NCBI GenBank assembly: GCA_013286325.1
Contig: JABDFZ010000004.1
Span: 1 to 64,000, forward strand
DNA length: 64,000 nt
Direction: 5' to 3'
From: Bacteroidota bacterium
GTDB taxonomy: Bacteria; Bacteroidota; Bacteroidia; Sphingobacteriales; Sphingobacteriaceae
Each line of letters starts with the position of its first letter. The first letter of the stretch is position 1. The notes beneath the pieces are model-generated. The model did not search any database and was not told the DNA's origin. It saw only the letters and a program-made list of their open reading frames with translations. Positions 1 to 7,789 of the stretch are shown here, in pieces. The position numbers and the translations under genes are program-made.

Positions 1-759
1 AACGGGCAGTTTCCAAAAAGCTATGATCAACTTATAAAACTGACCGGCATAGGCGAATATACAGCCTCCGCTATCTCTTCATTTTCATCGAACGAAGCCA
101 AAGCCGTTGTTGATGGAAATGTTTACAGGGTAATAGCCCGTTACTTTGGCATTACCGAGCCTATTAACAGCACCACAGGAAAAAAGATATTCCAGGAAAC
201 AGCAAACAATTTACTTAATAAGAAAAACCCCGGGTTACATAACCAGGCAATGATGGAATTTGGAGCGATGCTTTGCAAACCCAAAAATCCGTTATGTAAT
301 ATTTGTCCTGTACAATCTGGTTGTTATGCATTTGCACATAATGCTATAAACAGCTTGCCTGTTAAGTTAAATAAATTAAAAGTGCGTGAACGCTACTTTA
401 ATTATTTTTTAGTGACAGATGATCACAAAGTATTGGTAAATAAAAGAGGACAGGCCGATATATGGGCAAACATGTATGATCTGCCTTTAATTGAAACTGA
501 TACATTACTGCCTCCTGGCGAATTACTCTCTCAAACGAGCGTAACTGAATTTTTCGGTCCGGATATTATAATATCTGATATTTCAACTATTAAAAAACAT
601 ATCCTTACCCATCAGCGCTTATATGTGCGCTTAATAAAAGTGCAAAGCCAACCTCTTAAGTTACAAGAAAAATGGTTTTATACCCCGGTTGAAAATTTGG
701 AGAGTTTAGCTATCCCTAAAATCATTTTTATATTTTTAAAAAATATTTTTAATTTGTAA
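1..759 (+). CDS. mutY: A/G-specific adenine glycosylase MutY, 5' partial
   Basis: Base-excision repair glycosylase that removes adenine mispaired with 8-oxoguanine. The frame is open from base 1, so the ORF-track start at 250 is internal. The visible part begins in the helix-hairpin-helix region (LTGIGEYTASAI), continues to VVDGNVYRV, which holds the catalytic aspartate, and then to the [4Fe-4S] loop, where cysteines are spaced C-x6-C-x2-C-x5-C (CKPKNPLCNICPVQSGC). The C-terminal third is the NUDIX-like 8-oxoG recognition domain, ending in a Phe/Ile-rich tail. The N-terminus lies outside the window. ssb follows 27 bases downstream on the same strand. Confidence 0.95.
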   Translation, partial: NGQFPKSYDQLIKLTGIGEYTASAISSFSSNEAKAVVDGNVYRVIARYFGITEPINSTTGKKIFQETANNLLNKKNPGLHNQAMMEFGAMLCKPKNPLCNICPVQSGCYAFAHNAINSLPVKLNKLKVRERYFNYFLVTDDHKVLVNKRGQADIWANMYDLPLIETDTLLPPGELLSQTSVTEFFGPDIIISDISTIKKHILTHQRLYVRLIKVQSQPLKLQEKWFYTPVENLESLAIPKIIFIFLKNIFNL

Positions 760-786
760 TATATTTTTTGTTGCTTTACAATATAT

Positions 787-1200
787 ATGTCTGGCGTAAA
801 TAAAGTTATTTTAGTTGGCCATCTGGGTAAAGACCCTGAGGCCCGTAGTTTAGAAGGTGGTGTTTCAGTTGTAAGTTTTCCCTTAGCAACTTCCGAATCG
901 TTTAATAAAGATGGCCGCAAGATTGAGCAAACCGAGTGGCATAATATTGTTATGTGGCGTGGCCTTGCCGATGTGGCCGCTAAATTTTTAAAGAAAGGAA
1001 AGCTTGTTTATATTGAAGGCAAGTTGCGTACCCGCTCTTTCGAAGATAAAGAAGGAATAAAAAAATATACCACAGAGGTAGTTGCCGAGAACTTTACCCT
1101 GCTTGGCCGCAAGACCGATTTTGAAAACGATGGGGTACAAGACAAGCAAAACATAAAGACCGAAGAGAATACTGATATTGTTGGCGAACAGCCTTTTTAA
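787..1200 (+). CDS. ssb: Single-stranded DNA-binding protein
   Basis: 137-residue SSB with an N-terminal OB fold (SGVNKVILVGHLGKDPEAR, then TEWHNIVMWRGLADVAAKFLKKG and YIEGKLRTRSF) and a short acidic tail. The last residues are EQPF rather than the classic DDIPF, which keeps the acidic/PF character of the partner-binding tip. It coats ssDNA during replication, repair and recombination. It lies just behind mutY and is closed by a strong hairpin terminator. The start ATG is followed directly by the conserved SGVNKVILVG strand, so it is well supported. Confidence 0.95.
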   Translation: MSGVNKVILVGHLGKDPEARSLEGGVSVVSFPLATSESFNKDGRKIEQTEWHNIVMWRGLADVAAKFLKKGKLVYIEGKLRTRSFEDKEGIKKYTTEVVAENFTLLGRKTDFENDGVQDKQNIKTEENTDIVGEQPF

Positions 1201-1218
1201 ACCAATTATAAATCAAAA

Positions 1219-1256
1219 ATAAGCCTTCCTCCAAAAACAGGAAGGCTTATTTTTTG
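1219..1256. terminator. Bidirectional intrinsic terminator
   Basis: A perfect 12-bp stem (ATAAGCCTTCCT with AGGAAGGCTTAT) encloses an 8-base loop. It is followed by TTTTTTG on the plus strand and preceded by an A-run, so it should work both ways. It lies between convergent ssb (+) and the DUF4440-like gene (-). Confidence 0.9.
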
Positions 1257-1284
1257 ATAAACTATTTAAGCATATCGTACACGA

Positions 1285-1896
1285 TTAATGGTCATAACTA
1301 ACTATCCTGGTTATTTTCCATACCCCATCCTTCTTTTGCCAAACATGTACAAACTTAAATGTGCCGCATACCTGCTGGCCATTTTCAGTATGGCAAAAAG
1401 TATGTATACCTATTTCAACAGCGCCGTAATCCTTAATTGGGTAAACTTCAAGGCTGCCGGGTACAAGATCGCGCCGTATGTCTTTATTGTTTTCCATACT
1501 GCCCTTTAAACCATTTATTGATGCATCATAACCGGATAAACCGCCTTTATCGTGATAAAACTCAAGGCCTTTGTCAAATATTGCTTTTACGGGTTCAATA
1601 TTGTGTGCATTGTAGGCATTGAATAAAATGCTGTCCATATGCGCAATCTCTTTATAAAGCGGGCTTGTGCTTGCAGCGTCATTCTCAAATTTGGTATTTA
1701 CCATATAATCAAGCTCGCGTTCCAGTTTCCAGTCGCCATTTTGCTTGCGCCACTCGCGTGTAAATTTCGATTGTTCTACCAGCTGGTCTTTTTTACCTGC
1801 TACTATTACATAAAAACGCTGTATACCCAATTGCATCGCTTCATTATCATTTACAGCAAAAACTTGCAGGCTGCCTTTTTCAATATCTCTTCGCAT
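1285..1896 (-). CDS. DUF4440/SnoaL-like (NTF2-fold) protein, N-terminally truncated tandem domain
   Basis: The ORF holds about one and a half NTF2-like units. The C-terminal unit is complete (AHMDSILFNAYNAHNIEP to WKITRIVSYDH). The N-terminal unit has only its second half: RRDIEKGSLQVFAV parallels RRDLVPGSLEVYPI, and WKLERELDYM parallels WKITRIVSYDH. Upstream of the first ATG the frame stays open for 25 codons and reads KQHLFITTFAA, like a signal peptide, but the codon in start position is ATA. This suggests a former secreted two-domain protein that lost its start codon and about half a domain. Function unknown; it may be a pseudogene or use the internal ATG. Confidence 0.6.
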   Translation of the reverse strand: MRRDIEKGSLQVFAVNDNEAMQLGIQRFYVIVAGKKDQLVEQSKFTREWRKQNGDWKLERELDYMVNTKFENDAASTSPLYKEIAHMDSILFNAYNAHNIEPVKAIFDKGLEFYHDKGGLSGYDASINGLKGSMENNKDIRRDLVPGSLEVYPIKDYGAVEIGIHTFCHTENGQQVCGTFKFVHVWQKKDGVWKITRIVSYDH

Positions 1897-2031
1897 TACA
1901 GGTACCAGTTTGTCAGTTCGTCGGTAAAATTCATTGGCAGCAAAAGTAGTGATGAAAAGATGCTGTTTTATGTAAAATTTTGTTGGCTTTGAACTGAAAT
2001 ACAGGCATTAAGAAAAAAAATATGCTATTTA

Positions 2032-2063
2032 TTTCAATTTTTAGTAATAAAGAGATACTTTTG
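2032..2063 (+). promoter_or_regulatory. Bacteroidota-type promoter for HU gene
   Basis: TACTTTTG (2056-2063) fits the TAnnTTTG -7 box. TTTC at 2032-2035 sits 20 bases upstream, in place of the TTTG -33 box. It predicts a start near 2070, about 40 bases before the HU ATG. Confidence 0.6.
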
Positions 2064-2112
2064 CAACCCCAAATCAGTTAAGTAATTATATAAATTAAAA
2101 AGAAAAGCAGAT

Positions 2113-2406
2113 ATGACTAAGGCAGAAATAATAACTGAAATCTCGTCCAAGACAGGTATTGAGAAAGTTGACGTTCAGGAAACTGTTGAGGCGTTTTTTA
2201 AAGTAGTTAAATCCTCAATGATGGGTGGCGAAAACGTTTATGTGAGAGGTTTCGGAAGTTTTGTTGTGAAGAAAAGAGCTAAAAAAACAGCGCGTAATAT
2301 TTCAAAAAATACTGCCATAATCATCCCGGAACATTTCGTACCGAGCTTTAAACCAGCCAAAACTTTTGTTGACAAAGTTAGGACTGGTAACAAAATTACC
2401 AAATAA
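2113..2406 (+). CDS. HU/IHF-family DNA-binding protein
   Basis: 97-residue nucleoid protein. The start MTKAEIITEISSKTGI and the middle ENVYVRGFGSFVVKKRAKKTARN are classic HU: two helices, then beta strands leading into the DNA-clasping arm. The usual RNPxTG arm tip is replaced by ARNISKNTAIIIPEH, a form often seen in Bacteroidota. It bends and compacts DNA as a dimer. It has its own promoter and is followed after 11 bases by the TPR gene, so the two are probably co-transcribed. Confidence 0.95.
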   Translation: MTKAEIITEISSKTGIEKVDVQETVEAFFKVVKSSMMGGENVYVRGFGSFVVKKRAKKTARNISKNTAIIIPEHFVPSFKPAKTFVDKVRTGNKITK

Positions 2407-2417
2407 TTTACGGTAGC

Positions 2418-3293
2418 ATGCGTACAAAACAAATAGCTGTAGTTGTAATAGTTGTTGCTATTATGGGCTATTTGTATTCATTACCGGTAAAAGGGCTTAT
2501 AAAGCCAAAGGATGCTGATGGGCATGCAAATGCACCTGCTGCCCAACAAAAGCCCGTTGCTAATGTGAACGTAGCAATGGTATCAATAGCTGCTAAAAGT
2601 TCTATTGGCCCGGCGTTATCGGCACAGATCAGTGACCTTGAAGAGCAATTGAAAAAGGCTGCTAATGATGCCGATAAGCTTGTTTTGCAAAAGAAACTGG
2701 CAAAAGCGTGGGACGATGTAAATCAGCCTGCTCCGGCAGCATTTTACTACCGGGATATTGCCCTTAAGGAGAACAAGTTCGACAGTTGGTTAAATGCAGG
2801 CAGCCGTTTTAACGATGCCTTTAAATTAACACAAGACACACTTGTACAGCCATCGTTTGTGGTGAATGCAATTGAGTGTTATAAAAATGCTGTTAAACTG
2901 AACCAGGCCGATCTAAGCGCCAAAACCGGGTTAGGTGTTGCTTATGTAAACCAAACCAGCTTGGGTATGGCCGATCCGGATGGAGGTTCACCTATGCAGG
3001 GGATCATGTTACTGCTTGATGTAGTAAAGCAAGACCCTAATAACCGGAATGCAAATTTAAGCCTCGGCTTGTTTGCTATGAAAAGCGGCCAGTATGCAAA
3101 AGCTGTGCTAAGGTTTAAAACGGTGATAGCCCAGAAAGCTGAGGCTGAGCCGTATTTCTATCTTGCCGAAAGCTATAAACAACTTGGCCAGAAGAAAGAA
3201 GCTATTGAAGCTTACCAGAAATGTAAAGACATGATGGCTGACCAGGCTTTTGGACAGCGCATAGACGAATACATAAAGGAATTAAAGAATTAA
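2418..3293 (+). CDS. Membrane-anchored TPR protein
   Basis: 291 residues. Residues 5-25 form one N-terminal hydrophobic helix (signal anchor), followed by an Ala/Pro/Lys-rich linker with a short coiled coil (ISDLEEQLKKAANDADKLVLQKKL). The rest is tetratricopeptide-like helices, for example NANLSLGLFAMKSGQYAKAVLRFKTVI and PYFYLAESYKQLGQKKEAIEAYQKC. It probably acts as a periplasmic scaffold; the partner is unknown. The position between HU and the COX24-like and RNase G genes appears to be a common order in this family of bacteria (recall only). Confidence 0.8.
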   Translation: MRTKQIAVVVIVVAIMGYLYSLPVKGLIKPKDADGHANAPAAQQKPVANVNVAMVSIAAKSSIGPALSAQISDLEEQLKKAANDADKLVLQKKLAKAWDDVNQPAPAAFYYRDIALKENKFDSWLNAGSRFNDAFKLTQDTLVQPSFVVNAIECYKNAVKLNQADLSAKTGLGVAYVNQTSLGMADPDGGSPMQGIMLLLDVVKQDPNNRNANLSLGLFAMKSGQYAKAVLRFKTVIAQKAEAEPYFYLAESYKQLGQKKEAIEAYQKCKDMMADQAFGQRIDEYIKELKN

Positions 3294-3314
3294 TCACTAT
3301 TTAAAATTATTATT

Positions 3315-3404
3315 ATGCCCAGCGGTAAAAAACGTAAAAGACACAAAATGGCTACTCATAAACGTAAAAAACGTTTAAGAAAGAACAGACATAAGAAAAA
3401 ATAA
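3315..3404 (+). CDS. 29-aa AURKAIP1/COX24-domain basic protein (ribosomal type)
   Basis: Too short for the ORF track. The ATG at 3315 opens 29 codons, MPSGKKRKRHKMATHKRKKR then LRKNRHKKK, and ends at TAA. More than half of the residues are Lys, Arg or His. The KRKRHKMxxHKRKKRLRKNRHKKK pattern is the COX24/AURKAIP1 (DUF1713) signature. That family includes mitochondrial mS38 and mycobacterial bS22, both at the small ribosomal subunit, so a ribosome-bound role is inferred. It lies 21 bases after the TPR gene, probably in the HU operon, and upstream of the RNase G gene. Confidence 0.85.
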   Translation: MPSGKKRKRHKMATHKRKKRLRKNRHKKK

Positions 3405-3413
3405 GCTAATGTA

Positions 3414-3487
3414 AAGTCTTGAGTCTATAGCCTTAAGTCATAAGTCAAAAAGACTAAATCAGACTTAGGATTATATACTCAAGACTT
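3414..3487. repeat. Imperfect inverted repeat of AGTCTTGAGTC type
   Basis: AAGTCTTGAGT at 3414-3424 is exactly complementary to ACTCAAGACTT at 3477-3487. The space between is filled with AAGTC/GACTT variants (CTTAAGTCATAAGTC, AGACTTAGG) that extend the fold. There is no T-tract after the stem. It looks like a low-complexity dispersed intergenic repeat and may also act as a 3' stem for the upstream operon. Confidence 0.65.
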
Positions 3488-3560
3488 CGCATTAATACCC
3501 CAACTTATTTTCACTTGTTCAAATAACAGGCAAATTTGTTTTTTACCCACTTATTAACGT

Positions 3561-3577
3561 GCGGTTGTTTAAACCGC
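3561..3577 (+). promoter_or_regulatory. Stem-loop 20 bases upstream of the RNase G/E start
   Basis: GCGGTT and AACCGC pair around a five-base loop, ending 20 bases before the TTG start. It could be a 5'-UTR element; RNase E of enterobacteria autoregulates through 5'-UTR hairpins. The resemblance is positional only. Confidence 0.35.
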
Positions 3578-3597
3578 TTTAAGAAATGGAGTAGCAG

Positions 3598-5148
3598 TTG
3601 ATAAAAGAATTAATTATCGATTCATCCCCGAGCGGGACTACTATTGCATTATTACAGGACAAACAGCTTGTAGAGCTTCATAAAGAGCAAATCAGCAACA
3701 ATTATACTGTTGGTGATATTTACCTTGGTCGTATCAAAAAGATAATGCCCGGGTTAAATGCTGCTTTTGTTGATGTAGGCTACGAGAAAGATGCCTTTTT
3801 GCATTATCTTGATCTTGGCCCGCAGGTGCAAAGCCTGCTTAAGCTAACCAAGCAAGTACGTAGCGGGGGATATCAGTCAAAGCTTTTAGATAACTTTAAG
3901 CTGGAAGGCGATATTAATAAAGGGGGTAAGATCTCGGAATTATTATCAAAAAATCAGCTTATACCCGTACAGATAGCTAAGGAGCCAATTTCAACAAAAG
4001 GCCCCCGCTTAAGTTCAGATATATCTATAGCAGGACGATACGTAGTATTAGTGCCGTTTTCGGAGGTTATCTCTATCTCGAAAAAGATAAAGAGCAACAC
4101 CGAACGCAACCGCTTACGCAAAATTGTTGAGAGTATTAAACCAAAGCATTTTGGGGTGATCATCCGTACAGTTTCTGAAGGTAAGGGCGTTACTGAAATG
4201 CAAAAGGACCTGCTTGATTTAATATCAAAGTGGGAATCGTTTATTACGCGTTTACCCGCAATTGAGCCGGCGAAAAAAGCGCTTGGCGAAATTGACCGTA
4301 CATCAACTTTATTGCGCGATATATTAAACCCCGATTTTCAGCATATTTATGTGAATGATAACAGCATGCACGAAGAAGTACGCTCCTATGTTCATGAAAT
4401 ATCACCAGAGTTGGAAAGCATCGTAAAGTTTCATAAGAACAGCGTACCAATATTTGAGCACTATGGCGTTGATAAGCAGATAAAATCAGCTTTCGGCAAA
4501 ACCGTGAATCTCGCAGGCGGCGCCTACCTGGTTATTGAACATACCGAAGCGCTGCATGTTATTGATGTAAACAGCGGAAACCGTACGGCAAATAAGGAGA
4601 ACCAGGAAGAGAACGCCTTCCAGGTAAATAAAGAAGCAGCTAAAGAGATTGCCCGCCAATTACGTTTGCGTGATATGGGAGGGATTGTGGTTATCGACTT
4701 TATCGATATGCACAAACCTAATAACCGCAAAGACCTTTTTGATTATTTAAGGGCCGAAATGGCGCACGACAGGGCTAAGCATACTATTTTACCGCCAAGT
4801 AAATTCGGGCTGGTACAAATAACCCGTCAGCGTGTAAGGCCTGAGATGAACATTGTTACCAACGAAGTTTGCCCAACCTGTAATGGTACTGGTACAATAA
4901 GACCGACAATTTTATTGCTCGATGATATTGAAACCAACTTCAATTATATTTTGGTTGAGCAGAACGAGAAAAGTATTACACTCATTGTTCACCCTTATAT
5001 TGAAGCATACATTAAAAAAGGCTTTATAAACCGCCAGGTAAAATGGTTTTTAAAATACAACCAGTGGATAAAGGTTAAAAGCAACCCGGCTTACCAGATC
5101 ACTGAATTCCATTTTTTCTCAAGCAAAGACGAAGAGATTAAACTGTAG
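3598..5148 (+). CDS. rng: Ribonuclease G/E
   Basis: 516-residue endoribonuclease for rRNA processing and mRNA decay. An S1 RNA-binding domain (GDIYLGRIKKIMPGLNAAFVDVG) lies near residues 38-60. The two catalytic magnesium-binding aspartates sit in HVIDVNSGN and VVIDFIDM. The Zn-link CPTCNGTG is near residue 430. The length suits RNase G or a short RNase E without the scaffold tail. The chosen start is TTG at 3598, because IKELIIDSS is the usual N-terminal strand and no upstream ATG fits. A strong terminator follows. Confidence 0.95.
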   Translation: MIKELIIDSSPSGTTIALLQDKQLVELHKEQISNNYTVGDIYLGRIKKIMPGLNAAFVDVGYEKDAFLHYLDLGPQVQSLLKLTKQVRSGGYQSKLLDNFKLEGDINKGGKISELLSKNQLIPVQIAKEPISTKGPRLSSDISIAGRYVVLVPFSEVISISKKIKSNTERNRLRKIVESIKPKHFGVIIRTVSEGKGVTEMQKDLLDLISKWESFITRLPAIEPAKKALGEIDRTSTLLRDILNPDFQHIYVNDNSMHEEVRSYVHEISPELESIVKFHKNSVPIFEHYGVDKQIKSAFGKTVNLAGGAYLVIEHTEALHVIDVNSGNRTANKENQEENAFQVNKEAAKEIARQLRLRDMGGIVVIDFIDMHKPNNRKDLFDYLRAEMAHDRAKHTILPPSKFGLVQITRQRVRPEMNIVTNEVCPTCNGTGTIRPTILLLDDIETNFNYILVEQNEKSITLIVHPYIEAYIKKGFINRQVKWFLKYNQWIKVKSNPAYQITEFHFFSSKDEEIKL

Positions 5149-5166
5149 ATGTGTTAGTTTACAGAT

Positions 5167-5216
5167 AAAAACAAAAAGAGCAGAAGTTTTATGTAGCATC
5201 TGCTCTTTTTGTTTTT
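5167..5216. terminator. Strong intrinsic terminator after rng
   Basis: An 18-bp perfect stem (AAAAACAAAAAGAGCAGA with its complement) around a 14-base loop, with terminal T-rich arm GTTTTTT. It begins 19 bases after the rng stop. Confidence 0.9.
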
Positions 5217-5335
5217 TAAGATAAGCAGTGAATACATACAAAGTAACAGACAGTATATAATTACTAATTTTTTTAGTAAATTATTGGTAATAGTGCAACT
5301 AAATCCGCACATTTGCATATTAGCATATTTAAAAA

Positions 5336-6775
5336 TTGGCAAAAACAAAGATCGCATACTTCTGTCAGAGCTGTGGGTACGAGTCGGCAAAATGGCTGGG
5401 TAAATGTCCATCATGCTCACAATGGAATACTTTTGTTGAAGAAATTCTGGAAAAGCCGAATACTTCCATACCTAACTGGAAAACAGCCTCCACCACCCAG
5501 CAGCGGGCCAATAAACCTGTACAGGTTGCCGATATTACTTTTACTGATGAAGACAGGCTGCTTACCCCCGATGCAGAATTTAACAGGGTTCTGGGCGGAG
5601 GCATAGTTGCCGGATCATTAGTGTTGATAGGAGGTGAGCCAGGGATTGGGAAATCAACCCTGATGCTGCAACTGGCCTTGAACATGCCAAATTTAAAGGT
5701 GCTTTATGTATCGGGAGAGGAAAGCGAACGGCAGATAAAGATGCGGGCGGAGCGCTTGGTAGAAGTTGGCAGTAAACAGTTGGCAGTTGGCAGTCCGAAA
5801 ATGGATATTGGGAAAGGCTGTTTTATATTAACCGAGACATCAACCCAAAATATATTTAAACAAATAGAGCAACTGGAGCCTGATTTGGTAGTGATCGACT
5901 CTATCCAGACTTTGCATTCTGCACATATTGAATCAACACCGGGGAGCGTTTCGCAGGTTAGGGAGTGCACTGCAGAGATGCTGCGCTTTGCAAAGGAAAG
6001 CTCGACCCCTGTATTTTTGATCGGGCATATTACTAAGGACGGTATGATTGCCGGCCCTAAAATACTGGAACATATGGTGGATACCGTGCTGCAGTTTGAG
6101 GGCGACAGGCACCATGTTTACCGCATATTGCGTACTGTTAAAAACCGTTTCGGATCGTCATCAGAACTCGGTATTTATGAAATGCTTGGCGAGGGACTGC
6201 GGGAAGTATCAAACCCATCCGAAATATTGCTTTCTCAGCGGGATGAACCCTTAAGCGGCATTACCATCTCGGCCACTTTAGAGGGCATGAGGCCTATGTT
6301 GATTGAAACACAGGCGTTGGTGAGTATTTCGGCTTACGGTACACCACAACGCACCGCTACCGGCTTTGATACCCGGCGCATGAGCATGCTGCTGGCTGTA
6401 CTGGAAAAACGCTGTGGGTTTAAGTTAGGGGCTAAAGACGTATTTTTAAATATAACAGGCGGTATAAGGGTGGAAGACCCTGCTATTGACCTGGGTCTTG
6501 CCGCTGCTATTATTTCATCGCATGAGGACATTCCTATATCGTCCAAAACCTGCTTTGCAGGGGAGATTGGTTTATCAGGAGAGATCAGGGCTGTGAACAG
6601 GGTAGAACAGCGTATTGCAGAAGCACAAAAACTGGGCTTTGAACAAATCTTTATCTCTAAATACAACCTTCCATCAGCAGGGCAGGATAAAAAGAAGATG
6701 GACCTGTCGCGTTATAAGATTGATGTAAAACTTGTAAGCAATATCGACGAGGTATTTGGGTTGTTGTTTGGCTAA
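5336..6775 (+). CDS. radA: DNA repair protein RadA
   Basis: 479-residue branch-migration ATPase of recombinational repair. The order is: N-terminal C4 zinc finger (CQSCGYESAKWLGKCPSC), Walker A GGEPGIGKSTL near residue 100, Walker B LVVIDSIQTL, the RadA-specific KNRFGSSSELGIYEM motif, and a C-terminal Lon-protease-like domain (GGIRVEDPAIDLGLAAAI). The start is TTG at 5336, giving MAKTKIAYFCQSCG. It is slightly longer than usual because a short DNA repeat is inserted in frame after MRAERL (VEVGSKQLAVGSPK). That spot is a surface loop just past the P-loop region, so activity is probably kept. Confidence 0.95.
   Translation: MAKTKIAYFCQSCGYESAKWLGKCPSCSQWNTFVEEILEKPNTSIPNWKTASTTQQRANKPVQVADITFTDEDRLLTPDAEFNRVLGGGIVAGSLVLIGGEPGIGKSTLMLQLALNMPNLKVLYVSGEESERQIKMRAERLVEVGSKQLAVGSPKMDIGKGCFILTETSTQNIFKQIEQLEPDLVVIDSIQTLHSAHIESTPGSVSQVRECTAEMLRFAKESSTPVFLIGHITKDGMIAGPKILEHMVDTVLQFEGDRHHVYRILRTVKNRFGSSSELGIYEMLGEGLREVSNPSEILLSQRDEPLSGITISATLEGMRPMLIETQALVSISAYGTPQRTATGFDTRRMSMLLAVLEKRCGFKLGAKDVFLNITGGIRVEDPAIDLGLAAAIISSHEDIPISSKTCFAGEIGLSGEIRAVNRVEQRIAEAQKLGFEQIFISKYNLPSAGQDKKKMDLSRYKIDVKLVSNIDEVFGLLFG
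5765..5794 (+). repeat. GTTGGCAGT repeat inside radA
   Basis: Three copies of GTTGGCAGT occur within 30 bases, the last two overlapping with a 7-base period. The element is in frame and encodes VGSKQLAVGS. It has the look of a low-complexity intergenic repeat rather than radA sequence. Confidence 0.75.
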
Positions 6776-6839
6776 TTATCGCTAAAGAAAAATAACTCAA
6801 CTTTATTTTCAATAATTACTGAAAGTTTAAAAATATAAC

Positions 6840-6847
6840 TATATTTG
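6840..6847 (+). promoter_or_regulatory. TAnnTTTG promoter box before DCC gene
   Basis: TATATTTG matches the Bacteroidota -7 box about 98 bases upstream of the DCC-family ATG. No clear TTTG is seen at -33. Confidence 0.45.
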
Positions 6848-6944
6848 TATCGTAAATACAGAAACGCAAATTTGGCGTGTTCTGCACATCAGCCGTAAAA
6901 CGCTGATTATTTTTTAAACATATATTTCATTAATTACTGAAAAT

Positions 6945-7769
6945 ATGAAAACATTAGAAAATCACATGATATTGTTTGATGGTGAATGCCCTATGTGCAA
7001 AGCGTACACCCAGACATTTGTAAAAACCGGGATGCTGGAAAAGGACGGTAGGGCAGCTTACCAAAACGGTATGGATGCCGCTTGTCCGCTTATTGATAAG
7101 CAAAGAGCCGTTAATGAAATTGCTTTGGTGAACTTAAAAAATGGCGAAGTAACTTATGGCGTAAAAAGCATTTTTAAAATCATTGGCAATGCCTGCCCGG
7201 TATTTGCGCCATTGTTTGGTTTTAAGCCATTTATCTTGCTGATGAGCAAGCTTTATGCATTTATATCATACAACCGCAGGGTAATTATCCCCGCTGGGCA
7301 ACAAGGCGATGGTTTCACCTATCAACCCGAATTTAAAAAACATTATCGCATCGCTTACCTGTTATTCACTTGGTTCTTTACTGGTTATATACTAACTGCA
7401 TACGCGCATTTGTTAAGCCCTGTTGTACCCGCAGGTAATGCTTACCGCGAGTATATGATTTGTGGCGGCCAGATCATTTTTCAAGGCGCTATTATCAGCC
7501 TGTTTGCTAAAGGGAAACTATGGAACTATCTCGGTAATATGATGACCATTTCTTTCGGTGGCAGTCTATTACTTTTATTGCCTCTGGCGTTTAATCACTG
7601 GTTTTACCTGCAGCCTTTATTTTTCATTCTGTATTTTATAGCTGTTGCCGGGCTGATGTTTTTAGAGCATATCCGCAGAACAAAATTATTGCAACTGGGC
7701 TGGACGATGACCATAACCTGGGCATTATACAGAGTAATATTGCTGGTGTTGATATTGAAGTTTAGTTAA
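6945..7769 (+). CDS. DCC-family (DUF393) thiol-oxidoreductase-like membrane protein
   Basis: 274 residues. The N-terminus has the family signature LFDGECPMC (DxxCxxC), related to thioredoxin-fold redox proteins. The C-terminal half (from about residue 125) carries several hydrophobic helices, so the redox-like domain is joined to a membrane domain. The substrate is unknown. The next gene, a TIGR01777-type epimerase, follows after 20 bases, and the two probably form an operon. Confidence 0.8.
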   Translation: MKTLENHMILFDGECPMCKAYTQTFVKTGMLEKDGRAAYQNGMDAACPLIDKQRAVNEIALVNLKNGEVTYGVKSIFKIIGNACPVFAPLFGFKPFILLMSKLYAFISYNRRVIIPAGQQGDGFTYQPEFKKHYRIAYLLFTWFFTGYILTAYAHLLSPVVPAGNAYREYMICGGQIIFQGAIISLFAKGKLWNYLGNMMTISFGGSLLLLLPLAFNHWFYLQPLFFILYFIAVAGLMFLEHIRRTKLLQLGWTMTITWALYRVILLVLILKFS

Positions 7770-7789
7770 TTACAGGATCCCAAAAACTA

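Noticed and set aside
1437-1992. Plus-strand ORFs over the DUF4440 gene
   Set aside because: They oppose the clear NTF2-like reading on the minus strand.
5149-5335. Small ORF MFFKISSEYIQSNRQ upstream of radA
   Set aside because: It overlaps the rng terminator and the radA start in another frame; no coding character.
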